Positions 19,801 to 28,759 of a stretch of 64,000 bases of DNA are shown piece after piece. Position numbers and translations under genes: made by a program. The notes below the pieces were generated by a model. The model ran no database searches, was not told where the DNA came from, and saw only the letters and a list, made by a program, of their open reading frames with translations. This DNA is from Leekyejoonella antrihumi (GTDB lineage: Bacteria > Actinomycetota > Actinomycetes > Actinomycetales > Dermatophilaceae), in assembly GCF_007845645.1 (NCBI RefSeq), contig NZ_VCQV01000006.1, forward strand, positions 62,001-126,000, given 5' to 3'. The number at the start of each line of letters is the position of its first letter. Position 1 is the stretch's first letter.

Positions 19801-20415
19801 GTGACCGAGCGCACTGAGAAGGGCGAGCTGGACTCTGCCCGTGCCCGGTTGCTCGAGGCTGCCCGGGATGCCTTTGCGGACAAGGGATTTTTCGGCACGA
19901 CGACGCGTGACATCTCCGCCGCGGCGGGCATGAGTCCGGCAGCGGTCTATGTGCATCACCGGTCCAAGGAGGCGATGCTCTATGAGATCTCGCTGACCGG
20001 CCATCGTGACATCCTCCAGCGCATCCGAGCGGTACCGACGAAGGACCCGGCCCTGGCCCTGCGCGAGATGGTGCGGCAGTTCGTGCTCTCCCATGCCGAA
20101 GGGCACACGACGGCGCGAGTGGTCAACTATGAGCTGGGCGCGCTGTCCGCAGAGCACCGGGCCGAGATAGACGGACTGCGTCATGAGATCCAGGCGTCCT
20201 TCCGTGACTTGATTGCCGCCGGCGCGCGTGCCGGTGTCTTCGGGTGCGACGACATCGGGATGACGGCCAACGCGATCATGGGGATGGGCATCGACGTCGC
20301 CCGCTGGTATCACGATCCTTCGGCAGGCTCAGGACGGCGCGGCGGATCGTGGTCTCCCGGGCAGGTGGCCGAGCACCACGCACGGATGGCACTCCATATG
20401 GTCTCCGCGCACTGA
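19801..20415 (+). CDS. TetR-family repressor of the divergent acyl-CoA operon
   Basis: 204-aa regulator. The N-terminal HTH is evident (ARDAFADKGFFGTTTRDISA then AAGMSPAAVYVHHRSKEAML); the rest is the ligand-binding helical domain. The GTG at 19801 has GGAG eight bases upstream and gives VTERTEKGELDS; the ORF is open to 19732 but that part crosses the promoter region. The final 35 residues (after WYHDPSAGSGRRGG) are encoded partly by a dispersed repeat sequence and probably do not match homologues. It likely senses an acyl-CoA. Confidence 0.88.
   Translation: MTERTEKGELDSARARLLEAARDAFADKGFFGTTTRDISAAAGMSPAAVYVHHRSKEAMLYEISLTGHRDILQRIRAVPTKDPALALREMVRQFVLSHAEGHTTARVVNYELGALSAEHRAEIDGLRHEIQASFRDLIAAGARAGVFGCDDIGMTANAIMGMGIDVARWYHDPSAGSGRRGGSWSPGQVAEHHARMALHMVSAH
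20311..20338. repeat. REP-like repeat inside the tetR coding end
   Basis: ATCCTTCGGCAGGCTCAGGA followed by CGGCGC is a version of the CTTCGACAGGCTCAGGAC repeat that is widespread between genes in related actinobacteria (established by recall, not searched). Here it is read through in frame and encodes PSAGSGRR, replacing or lengthening the regulator's C-terminus. Confidence 0.55.
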
Positions 20416-20423
20416 CCCGCAAC

Positions 20424-20612
20424 GCTGGACGAGTAGCTCGCCTCCCGCCGACCCGCAGCCGGTCGAGTAGCTCGCGAGCCGACGCCCCGTCCCGCTGGTC
20501 GAGTAGCTCGCGAGGCGCCACCCCGTCCCGCTGGTCGAGTAGCTCGCGAGGCGCCACCCCGTCCCGCTGGTCGAGTAGCTCGCGAGGCGCCAGCCGAGCG
20601 GCGTATCGAGGC
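20424..20612. repeat. Tandem array of a 36-bp unit
   Basis: About five copies of CTGGTCGAGTAGCTCGCGAG plus GCGCCACCCCGTCCCG. The units at 20495-20530 and 20531-20566 are identical; 20567 onward starts a third that diverges after 26 bases; 20460-20494 and 20424-20459 are degenerate. The array ends with GTATCGAGGCC, the other half of the single-copy element at 7805, so it looks like expansion of that repeat. It fills most of the 311-base gap between tetR and the DUF222 pseudogene; no gene is seen there. Confidence 0.9.
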
Positions 20613-20707
20613 CCGGCAACCACCGACCTCAACCCGGCACGGATGGTCGAATCACCCTGCCCCACACCGCAACACCACCGATAAGCGATGCCCTTAAGCT
20701 GTTGACC

Positions 20708-20723
20708 TCAAACATTTGTTCGA
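20708..20723. promoter_or_regulatory. LexA/SOS box
   Basis: TCAAACATTTGTTCGA matches the actinobacterial SOS consensus TCGAAC-N4-GTTCGA with one mismatch, and lies immediately before the start of the DUF222/HNH remnant. In mycobacteria, 13E12-family (DUF222/HNH) genes are known members of the LexA regulon, so the position makes sense. Confidence 0.7.
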
Positions 20724-21383
20724 CATGTGATGGGTATGGAGTTCAGGGACGACGACCAGCAGCCACGGCGGGGAGACGCATTCACCCCACCGGACTCCGG
20801 CAGCCCCCGGCAATGGCTCACTGACCGCGCCCCGCACCTCGAACCGGGACAGGCCTCCCGGATCGTGACCGCGGCAGACGCGATCAACCAGCCCCGGAAC
20901 GCCCCGGTGCGGGCCGCGCTGGATGCCGGCGAGATCAGCACCCGGGCCCTGATCGTCGCGCTCCGCGAGGTCGACAAGGCCCACCCGGTACTACCCGGCG
21001 CGTCCCGCCTGCAGGTGCTGGGCTACTACCTCGCGGTCGCCCACGACGGGACCAGCGCCGACCTGAAAGCCGTCACCGAACGAATCGTCGCGGTCTTCGC
21101 CGACGAGAAGGCACCCGTCGACGAAGTCAAAGCCCGCACCATGGAGTCACTGCGCTGGCACGACCTCCCCGGCGGAATGACCCGCATCGAGGGCGAGCTC
21201 TCCCCCGGCAACGCCGCGATCTTCGCCTCCGCCATCGAGACCCTGGCCTCACCCCGACACACCAACCACACCGACACCCACACCAGCACCGACACCGGTG
21301 ACGTCACCAACCACGACGACGTGGAAGATCCCGCTCCGGCGGATCTGGGGTCCCCGGGCAAGCGCCGCGCGGACGCGGTGGGT

Positions 21384-21420
21384 GGGGGTACCCCCGCACG
21401 AAGCGAAGCGAGGCGGGGGA
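21384..21420. repeat. Short palindromic repeat, copy 1
   Basis: GGGGGTACCCCCGCACGAAG continued by CGAAGCGAGGCGGGGGA. The arms CCCCCGC and GCGGGGG can pair around an AAGCGAAGCGAG loop. A near-identical copy is at 21556. Both interrupt the DUF222/HNH remnant. Confidence 0.75.
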
Positions 21421-21555
21421 AGACCGGCCCGCACCCTGGTGCGAGGCCCACCACGCGATCCCTGGTGGGTCGGTGGCCACAGCGACCTAATCCAATGGGA
21501 CGTTGTTGTGCTCACGACATCACCACCTAGTCCACGCCAACGGATACCTACCGAT

Positions 21556-21593
21556 GGGGGTACCGCCCGCACGGAGCGAAGCGAGGCGGGGGA
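21556..21593. repeat. Short palindromic repeat, copy 2
   Basis: GGGGGTACCGCCCGCACGGA continued by GCGAAGCGAGGCGGGGGA; same element as at 21384 with a few changes, same orientation, 135 bases further on. Confidence 0.75.
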
Positions 21594-21729
21594 GATCAGC
21601 GCAACCCAAGTGACCTGGGACCTGACCACCGACCGAATGCCGACCCAGCCACTGCACCCGGACGACCCCCTGACCCACGGCCCCGGCGCACCACCAGACC
21701 ACGCCCAAACCGCCTAACCCCCAGCACAC

Positions 21730-21761
21730 GGCAGTCACACCAAGCTCGTGGTGTGACTGCC
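21730..21761. terminator. Strong hairpin after the DUF222/HNH remnant
   Basis: GGCAGTCACACCA and TGGTGTGACTGCC form a perfect 13-bp stem with a 6-base loop. No T-run follows, so termination is plausible but not certain. Confidence 0.5.
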
Positions 21762-21863
21762 CCTGCGCGTCACCAGGCTTCGACCCTCCCCGCGCTACGC
21801 GCTCGTCTATTGACCGTCATCCTGAACGACGACGTTGGGGCTGGGTAACGGGGATTCACGAGC

Positions 21864-22451
21864 ATGCCGTTCGGACGCCCCTGGCACCGTCGATCCTGCA
21901 CCGACACTCCGGGGCGCGCCGAGGCCGTCGCTCGCATCGACTGGTGCATCAGCCAGTACGCCTTCGGCGTGATCACCGGCGAGGGCGGCGTCGCTAAGAC
22001 CGTCGCCATCCGCGCGGCGACCGCCGCCCTGGACGCCTCCCGGCACGTGACCATCTACCTACGCAACCCATCGGTCGGCGTGCGCGGCATGCTGCACCAC
22101 ATCGTGGCCACCCTCGGGCACGTGACCAGCTGCTACACCGCGGCGCTGGCACCTCAGGCAGCCGAGGCCCTCGCCGCACTCGACCAGCGCATCGCGGTGC
22201 GCTACGCGATCGCCGGGATGCGCCCTACCGAGACCGGTGACTACATCACCCACCACCTGGGGCTCGCCGGACGGACCGACACCCTGTTCAGAGCGGACGC
22301 GATCACCCTGATCGACAACGCCTCCCACGGCTACCCGAGAGCGGTCAACAGCCTCGCCGTCAACGCCCTGACCGCCGCGTTCGCCAAGAACAGCACCATC
22401 GTCGACGAGAAGGCCGCGCGCGTTGCCATCACCGAGACCGGAGCCGACTAA
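21864..22451 (+). pseudogene. ExeA-like AAA ATPase remnant from a mobile element
   Basis: 195 residues resembling the ExeA/TnsC-like ATPases that accompany transposases. Similarity covers the front (RAEAVARIDWCISQYAFGVI), the post-P-loop region and the back (LDQRIAVRY, then LGLAGRTDTLFRADA and GYPRAVNSLAVNAL). Two defects show decay: the P-loop reads GEGGVAKT, with Ala where Gly is required, and APQAAEALA is joined directly to ALDQRIAVRY, removing about 60 residues that normally hold Walker B (DEAHLL). No transposase is adjacent. Non-functional relic. Confidence 0.7.
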
Positions 22452-22535
22452 CCAGCCCAACCGTCACCACGCCGAGCACCCCGTCACCGCGCCGATCAAG
22501 GCCCCGCCCGCAACCCGCGGGCGGCGGAAACCGCG

Positions 22536-23345
22536 TCAGGTGCGAAGGGGCTTGGTGGCGCGGATGATTGCGGCGTGCATGCCGGGGGCGGCCTCGTGGG
22601 TGAACTCGACATTGGTGTCGACGAAGCCGGCCTCGGCAAGCCCGGTCAGGTACTCGGACCGCGACAGCGCGCCGGCGATGCAGCCGACATAGGAGCCACG
22701 CTCGCTGCGTTGTGCCGGCGTGACATCGTCCGCCGCGACCACGTCGGAGATCCCGATCCTCCCGCCAGAGACCAGGACTCGGAACATCTCAGCCAGCACG
22801 GCCGGCTTGTCGGTCGACAGGTTGATCACGCAGTTGGAGATGACCACGTCCACGGACCCATTCGGCAACGGCACGTCCTCGATGGTCCCCTTGAGGAACT
22901 CCACATTGGTTGCTCCGGACTTCGAGGCGTTGGCACGTGCCAGGTCGAGCATCTCATCGGTCATGTCGACGCCGTAGGCGAATCCGGACTCACCGACGCG
23001 TCGAGCCGAGAGCAGCACATCGATCCCGCCACCGGAACCGAGATCGAGCACTCGTTCTCCGGGGTGCAGGTCGGCGACCGCGGTCGGGTTGCCACAGCCA
23101 AGGCTTGCCGCCAGCGCCTCGGCAGGCAGCTCGTCCTGGTGGTCGACGCCATACAGGCCGGCACCGAACGCATTTTCCACCTCGACGTCAGCGGCGCCGC
23201 TGCAGCAGGAACTGGTGCCGCACTGGTCGATGATGTCCAGCTGGGTGTTGCCGGCGCCTTCCTGGACAGCCATTGCGGCCTGCGCATAGCGAACCCGGAC
23301 CTGCTCGCGCAGAGCCGACCCGCTCACTTCTGTTGGGTCCGACAT
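22536..23345 (-). CDS. arsM: Arsenite S-adenosylmethionine methyltransferase
   Basis: 269 aa. The N-terminal cysteine cluster CGTSSCCSG and a later cysteine (SNCVINLS) supply the arsenite-binding thiols; the SAM motif is VLDLGSGGGIDVLLSARRVG, followed by DMTDEMLDLAR. These are diagnostic of bacterial ArsM, which methylates As(III) to less retained species. ATG start with AAGGAG upstream. It is divergent from arsR across 88 bases containing inverted repeats, so arsenite probably relieves ArsR repression of arsM. No efflux pump or arsenate reductase gene is next to it. Confidence 0.92.
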   Translation of the reverse strand: MSDPTEVSGSALREQVRVRYAQAAMAVQEGAGNTQLDIIDQCGTSSCCSGAADVEVENAFGAGLYGVDHQDELPAEALAASLGCGNPTAVADLHPGERVLDLGSGGGIDVLLSARRVGESGFAYGVDMTDEMLDLARANASKSGATNVEFLKGTIEDVPLPNGSVDVVISNCVINLSTDKPAVLAEMFRVLVSGGRIGISDVVAADDVTPAQRSERGSYVGCIAGALSRSEYLTGLAEAGFVDTNVEFTHEAAPGMHAAIIRATKPLRT

Positions 23346-23359
23346 CCCCTGCTCCTTGC

Positions 23360-23413
23360 ATATCGAAGGATATCAATGTATTGACCATCGCCGATTGATC
23401 GATGACTGTCAAT
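23360..23413. promoter_or_regulatory. Candidate ArsR operators between arsM and arsR
   Basis: Two inverted repeats lie in the divergent promoter region: ATATC-GAAG-GATAT (23360-23373) and an interrupted ATTGAC ... GTCAAT (23380-23413) with CATCG/CGATG inside. Position and symmetry suggest binding of the adjacent ArsR. Confidence 0.5.
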
Positions 23414-23433
23414 GGGTGTGGCAGGATTGAGGC

Positions 23434-23802
23434 ATGTCCACCGAGTTGTCGCTGCTTATGGATGCTGCGCTGGATGCGTGCTGCTCACCGGTCACGGGTG
23501 GCGTCCTTGACGCCGAGGCAGCCGAGCGGCTGGCCCACATCTTCAAGGCGCTCGGGGACCCCACGCGAGTCCGGTTGCTGTCCCTGATTGCAGCGCAGTC
23601 CGGAGGGGAGGCCTGCATCTGCGACCTCACGGAGCCGGTAGGGCTGTCCCAGCCGACCGTGTCCCACCATATGAAGCTGCTCGCGGACGCCGGACTGGTC
23701 GTTCGCGAACAACGTGGCCGGTGGGCGTTCTATCGCGTCGCCGACGACACGCTGGCGGCGCTCAGTCAGGCCCTCGTGCCGCCGGCTCCAGTCGCTCGAT
23801 GA
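23434..23802 (+). CDS. arsR: ArsR-family metalloregulator
   Basis: 122-aa winged-helix repressor. Core: FKALGDPTRVRLLSLIAAQ, then ACICDLTEPVGLSQPTVSHH as recognition region with the CxC metal motif (CIC). An extra CC pair near residue 16 (DACCSP) gives additional thiols, as in actinobacterial arsenic sensors that use N-terminal cysteines. It is divergent from arsM and likely autoregulated through the inverted repeats between them. Stop lies about 60 bases before the SDR start. Confidence 0.9.
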   Translation: MSTELSLLMDAALDACCSPVTGGVLDAEAAERLAHIFKALGDPTRVRLLSLIAAQSGGEACICDLTEPVGLSQPTVSHHMKLLADAGLVVREQRGRWAFYRVADDTLAALSQALVPPAPVAR

Positions 23803-23863
23803 CCTGCGACCTTGCCAGGTGGTCCACAACGCCGACCACGCACCTCCCAAGACAGGGACGCAG

Positions 23864-24568
23864 ATGACCGCAAGCACGCCACACCGGGCCGTCCTGCTCA
23901 TCGGCGCATCTCGGGGTCTCGGTCTCGCGATCACCGAGGAATATCTCAGGCGCGGGGCGAGCGTCGTTGCGACTGTGCGGGGGCCGGTCCACACCCCACT
24001 GCACGACCTGCGGGCCGGCTACGCCGACCGGCTCGAGATCGAAACGGTCGACATCACCGAGGTAGATCGGGTGGCGGGCCTGCGGGACCGATTGGCCGGA
24101 CGCAAGTTCGACCTGCTGTTCGTCAATGCCGGTGTCACCAATGACGAGCAGGAGACTCCGGCCGATGTCAGCACCGATGAGTTCACCCGCCTCATGGTCA
24201 CCAACGCGCTCAGCCCCATGCGTGTCATCGAGAGACTTGGCGACCTGGTGCCGCCGACCGGCACGATTGCGATCATGTCATCAGGTCAGGGGAGCGTGAC
24301 CAACAACGAGCGCGGCGGCTTCGAGATCTACCGTGCCAGCAAGGCCGCGCTCAACCAGCTGATGCGCGGCTATGCCGCTCGGCATCGCGATGACTCGCGC
24401 ACGCTGCTGCTGATGGCGCCGGGCTGGGTGCAGACAAGGCTCGGCGGGCCGCGCGCGAGGCTCACGATCGACGAGAGCACTCCCAAGCTCGTTCGGACCG
24501 TCGATGCCCAACATGGCACTGGCGGCCTTCAGTTCCTCGACTATCTCGGTCGCACCATCGCCTGGTGA
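23864..24568 (+). CDS. SDR-family oxidoreductase
   Basis: 234 aa. Nucleotide motif LLIGASRGLGLAITEEYLRR, NAG in FVNAGVTNDEQ, catalytic YRASK. It resembles small carbonyl-reductase-like SDRs (CsgA/sniffer-type). The ATG at 23864 follows GACAGGGA; the reading frame is open further upstream into arsR but that is a shadow. It is probably co-transcribed with arsR; whether it has anything to do with arsenic is unknown. Confidence 0.85.
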   Translation: MTASTPHRAVLLIGASRGLGLAITEEYLRRGASVVATVRGPVHTPLHDLRAGYADRLEIETVDITEVDRVAGLRDRLAGRKFDLLFVNAGVTNDEQETPADVSTDEFTRLMVTNALSPMRVIERLGDLVPPTGTIAIMSSGQGSVTNNERGGFEIYRASKAALNQLMRGYAARHRDDSRTLLLMAPGWVQTRLGGPRARLTIDESTPKLVRTVDAQHGTGGLQFLDYLGRTIAW

Positions 24569-24593
24569 ACGGGCGAAAGTGCAATGACCGCAC

Positions 24594-25091
24594 TCAGCGG
24601 TAGTTGGTGAACTGCAGCGCGAGGTCGAGGTCGGTCTCACGCAGCATCTGCTGCACCTGCTGCAGATCGTCGCGGGACTTGGAGGTCACGCGCAGCTCAT
24701 CGCCCTCGATGCGCGCCTTGACCGACTTGGGCCCCTCGTCGCGGATGATCTTGGAGATCTTCTTGGCGTTCTCCTGGCTGATGCCGTCCTTGAGGCTGGC
24801 CTCCAGGCGGTACTCCTTGCCGGAGAGCTTGGGCTCGCCGTCACCCGCCAGGTCGAGGACCTTCAGCGACACCTTCCGCTTGACCAGCTTGGTCTGGAAC
24901 ACGTCGAGGACGGCGAGCGTGCGCTCCGGCGTGCTCGCCTTCATCAGAATGTTCTCGCCGGACCACTCGATCGAGGCCCCGACGCCACGGAAGTCGTACC
25001 GCGTGGAGATCTCCTTGGCCGCCTGGCCGAGGGCATTGCTGACCTCCTGCTTGTCGACCTTGCTGACGACGTCGAATGACGAATCGGCCAT
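24594..25091 (-). CDS. YajQ-family nucleotide-binding protein
   Basis: 165 aa, matching the YajQ family (DUF520): [20 protein letters not shown] at the N-terminus, RYDFRG motif near residue 36, and ending [11 protein letters not shown]. Some YajQ proteins bind cyclic di-GMP, others nucleic acids; which applies here is unknown. I place the start at the ATG at 25091, where AAAGGAG is eight bases upstream; a GTG three codons earlier lies too close to that site. Convergent with the SDR gene. Confidence 0.92.
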   Translation of the reverse strand: MADSSFDVVSKVDKQEVSNALGQAAKEISTRYDFRGVGASIEWSGENILMKASTPERTLAVLDVFQTKLVKRKVSLKVLDLAGDGEPKLSGKEYRLEASLKDGISQENAKKISKIIRDEGPKSVKARIEGDELRVTSKSRDDLQQVQQMLRETDLDLALQFTNYR

Positions 25092-25231
25092 GGCATGCAC
25101 TCCTTTTCCTGCTGTGGCGAAGACCTTCCTCGAGCGAGTATGCCGGACGACCGGGCGGTCTCTCGAGCGGCGTCAGACCGACGCGATTGGAGCGACCGGC
25201 CGCATCTTGTTATTCTTCTCGCGCACACCAT

Positions 25232-25315
25232 GCCAGGTTGCCCGAGCGGCCAATGGGAACGGACTGTAAATCCGTCGCGAAAGCTTCGAAGGTTCGAATC
25301 CTTCACCTGGCACCA
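25232..25315 (+). tRNA. tRNA-Tyr (anticodon GTA)
   Basis: 84 bases including an encoded CCA. Acceptor GCCAGGT pairs with ACCTGGC; anticodon stem ACGGA/TCCGT encloses CTGTAAA with anticodon GTA; the T arm is GAAGG-TTCGAAT-CCTTC. A long variable arm (class II) fits bacterial tRNA-Tyr. It stands alone, followed by a strong terminator. Confidence 0.96.
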
Positions 25316-25322
25316 CGTGCGA

Positions 25323-25365
25323 AGAGCGGGCCCGACGCCGTTGGTGGCGGGCCCGCTCTTGTTGT
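25323..25365. terminator. Bidirectional terminator between tRNA-Tyr and rmlD
   Basis: AGAGCGGGCCCG and CGGGCCCGCTCT form a perfect 12-bp stem with a 13-base loop, followed by TGTTGT on the plus strand. It stops the tRNA transcript and is positioned to stop rmlD transcription from the other side. Confidence 0.8.
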
Positions 25366-25380
25366 CAGCAGGTCAGCAGA

Positions 25381-26217
25381 TCAACTTGGCCAGGTGGCGA
25401 GGGCAGCAGCGAGCGCGTCCTGCCAGGCGCGGATCTGTGGACCATCCCCGGGATGGTCCAGCACGCTGTACGCCGGTCGCGGCGCGGGCCGAGGAAACGC
25501 GGCCGTCGTGGTCGGCTCCACCCGGGAGGGGTCGAGGCCGCGCAGTCGGAAGATCTCCTGGGTGAACTCGCACCAGCTGACGCTTCCGGTGCTGGTCGCG
25601 TGGTAGTAGCCACCGGGTGCCTCGCCATCGGCGAGCTGCAGCACCGATTCGGCGACGTCCCGGGTCCAGGTGGGTTGCCCGACCTGGTCATCAACCACGG
25701 AGAGGGTCTCGTGTGCAGTCGCCAGCCGCAGCATCGTGCTGACAAAGCTGGAGCCGTGCGCGCCGTAGAGCCAGGCAGTCCGTACGATGCACGCACCGGG
25801 ATGGGCCGCGCGCACGGCCCACTCGCCCGCGGCCTTCGTCCGGCCGTATGCGGACCGCGGCGCCTGGGGTGCGTCGACCGGGTAGGGCGACGTCGCGTGG
25901 CCGTCGAAGACGTAGTCGGTCGACAGGTGCACCAGTGGCAGATTCGCCCGGGCGCAGGCCCGCGCCACGTTGTGGGCGCCAACCGCGTTGAGCGTGAACG
26001 CATCCGGCTCGTGGGTTTCGGCATCGTCGACAGCGGTCCAGGCAGCCAGGTTGACGACGACGTCGACGTCAGCGAGCCGATCCTGCAGACAGTCGGGCTC
26101 GCGGATGTCGCACTCGGACGACCGAGGGGTCACCACGTGCCGACCCGCCGAGCGCAGCACGTCCTGCAGGTCTGTGCCGAGCATCCCGTGCCCGCCGAGC
26201 AGCAGCCAGGTGTGCAT
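25381..26217 (-). CDS. rmlD: dTDP-4-dehydrorhamnose reductase
   Basis: 278-aa extended SDR performing the last step to dTDP-L-rhamnose. GGHGMLGTDL near residue 7 binds NAD(P)H; STDYVFDG and YGRTKAAGE are the catalytic Thr/Tyr/Lys region. The ATG at 26217 has AGGA five bases upstream; the ATG at 26229 overlapping the rmlB stop is a close alternative. Co-transcribed with rmlB. Confidence 0.93.
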   Translation of the reverse strand: MHTWLLLGGHGMLGTDLQDVLRSAGRHVVTPRSSECDIREPDCLQDRLADVDVVVNLAAWTAVDDAETHEPDAFTLNAVGAHNVARACARANLPLVHLSTDYVFDGHATSPYPVDAPQAPRSAYGRTKAAGEWAVRAAHPGACIVRTAWLYGAHGSSFVSTMLRLATAHETLSVVDDQVGQPTWTRDVAESVLQLADGEAPGGYYHATSTGSVSWCEFTQEIFRLRGLDPSRVEPTTTAAFPRPAPRPAYSVLDHPGDGPQIRAWQDALAAALATWPS

Positions 26218-26225
26218 CTGGTTCC

Positions 26226-27239
<1,014 letters not shown>

Positions 27240-27284
27240 CTATTGCGTCCTAGGCGCGCAGTACACGCCGATAGGGTGTTTCGA

Positions 27285-28157
27285 ATGAAAGGGATAGTGC
27301 TCGCCGGCGGCTCCGGCACGCGGCTGCATCCGATCACTCGAGGCATCAGCAAGCAGCTCATGCCGATCTATGACAAGCCGATGATCTACTACCCGCTGTC
27401 GACGCTCATGATGGCGGGCATCCGCGAGATCCTCGTCATCACCACCCCGGACGACAGCGCCCAGTTCCGTGGGCTGCTCGGCGACGGGTCGCAGTGGGGG
27501 GTCGAGCTGACCTACGCCGTGCAGAAGTCGCCGGACGGCTTGGCGCAGGCCTTCGTCATCGGCGCGGGCTTCATCGGATCGGACAGTGTGGCCCTGGTCC
27601 TGGGCGACAACATCTTCTTCGGTGCGGGCGTCGGGACGGCCCTGCACGGGAACGCCAGTCTGCGTGGCGGGCTGGTCTTCGCGCACCACGTCACCAATCC
27701 CACCACTTACGGCGTGGTCGAGTTCGATGCGGACGGCGTCGCTCTGTCGATCGAGGAGAAGCCGGAGCACCCGAAGTCGGCGTATGCCGTGCCGGGGCTC
27801 TACTTCTACGACAACGAGGTCGTGTCCATCGCCCGGGAGCTGCGGCCCAGCGTCCGTGGCGAGCTGGAGATCACCGACGTCAACAACCACTATCTGCGCC
27901 GCGGGGACCTGCGGGTCAAGGTGCTGCCGCGAGGTACCGCCTGGTTCGACACCGGCACGTTCCAGGGACTGATGTCGGCGACCCAGTTCGTGTATGCGGT
28001 GGAGCAGCAGCAGTCACTGATGGTCGGCTGCGTGGAGGAGATCGCCTGGCGCAGCGGCTGGATCAGTGACGATGTGATGGCGGCGCATGGGGACGCACTG
28101 GCCAAGAGCGGGTACGGCGACTACCTTCACCAGGTGCTGCGCGAGCGGGTCTACTGA
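27285..28157 (+). CDS. rmlA: Glucose-1-phosphate thymidylyltransferase
   Basis: 290 aa, first enzyme of dTDP-rhamnose synthesis. Signature [20 protein letters not shown] near the N-terminus and [10 protein letters not shown] after it, plus VLGDNIFFG and the [10 protein letters not shown] block. The ATG at 27285 is the true start even though the frame is open far upstream across rmlB. The stop overlaps the first base of the rmlC ATG. Confidence 0.97.
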   Translation: MKGIVLAGGSGTRLHPITRGISKQLMPIYDKPMIYYPLSTLMMAGIREILVITTPDDSAQFRGLLGDGSQWGVELTYAVQKSPDGLAQAFVIGAGFIGSDSVALVLGDNIFFGAGVGTALHGNASLRGGLVFAHHVTNPTTYGVVEFDADGVALSIEEKPEHPKSAYAVPGLYFYDNEVVSIARELRPSVRGELEITDVNNHYLRRGDLRVKVLPRGTAWFDTGTFQGLMSATQFVYAVEQQQSLMVGCVEEIAWRSGWISDDVMAAHGDALAKSGYGDYLHQVLRERVY

Positions 28158-28759
28158 TGGAGATCTCGCCGCTGTCGATCTCTGGGGCGTTCGTCGTCAC
28201 GCCGCGCCAGTTCCCGGATGAGCGAGGGGTATTCCTCGAAGGATTTCGCGTCGATCACCTGGCGGAGGCGATCGGGCACAATCTGCAGGTCATGCAGGAC
28301 AACATCTCGGTGTCGGCTCGTGGCACCGTGCGCGGTGTGCACTTCGCCGACGTGCCTCCCGGACAGGCGAAGTACATCACCGCGGTGCATGGCGCGCTCA
28401 TGGACTACGTGGTGGACCTACGCGTCGGGTCGCCCACGTTCGGCCGGTGGGAGTCGGTGCTGCTGGACACCACCACCCGGCGCGCGGTGTATCTCGCCGA
28501 GGGACTGGGCCACGCGTTCTGTGCCCTGGAGGATGACACAACGGCACTTTACCTGTGCTCGACGGCCTACAACCCGCAGCGCGAGCACGGCGTGAATCCG
28601 TTGGATCCGGACCTCGGACTGACCTTCCCGGAGGGCATCACGCCACTGCTGTCGCCCAAGGACGAGGCGGCTGCGAGTTTGGCGCAGGCCCGCGACGACG
28701 GGCTGTTGCCGAGCTGGCAGGTGTGCCGCGAGTTCGAGCGGTCCCTGCGGTCGGGGTAA
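28157..28759 (+). CDS. rmlC: dTDP-4-dehydrorhamnose 3,5-epimerase
   Basis: 200-aa cupin epimerase. Recognisable blocks: FPDERGVFLEGFR, QDNISVSARGTVRGVHF with the catalytic His, YVVDLRVGSPTFG, and YLAEGLGHAFCALEDD. Starts on the last base of rmlA's stop (TGATGG). Together with rmlA, rmlB and rmlD it completes the pathway in one locus. Confidence 0.95.
   Translation: MEISPLSISGAFVVTPRQFPDERGVFLEGFRVDHLAEAIGHNLQVMQDNISVSARGTVRGVHFADVPPGQAKYITAVHGALMDYVVDLRVGSPTFGRWESVLLDTTTRRAVYLAEGLGHAFCALEDDTTALYLCSTAYNPQREHGVNPLDPDLGLTFPEGITPLLSPKDEAAASLAQARDDGLLPSWQVCREFERSLRSG

Larger units (their letters stand above)
20727..21717 (+). pseudogene. Decayed DUF222/HNH endonuclease (13E12 repeat family)
   Basis: The 5-prime part reads as a DUF222 domain (TDRAPHLEPGQASRIVTAAD, then LDAGEISTRALIVALREVDK) for about 200 codons. 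The frame then loses similarity at a short palindromic repeat and stops at 21530. HNH pieces survive in two other frames: CEAHHAIP around 21440-21470 and WWVGGHSDL just after it, so at least one frameshift splits the nuclease motif. A second copy of the palindromic repeat lies further on, and the final segment (TWDLTTDRMPTQPL) ends at 21717. Intact relatives are about 400-500 aa with C-terminal HNH. An SOS box precedes it. Function lost. Confidence 0.75.

Noticed and set aside
20424-20612. CRISPR array
   Set aside because: Units are directly adjacent with no unique spacers, and no cas genes are present.
20437-20684. Protein-coding reading of the tandem array (SSSRGATPSRW repeats)
   Set aside because: Repeat-driven open frame without start context or homology.
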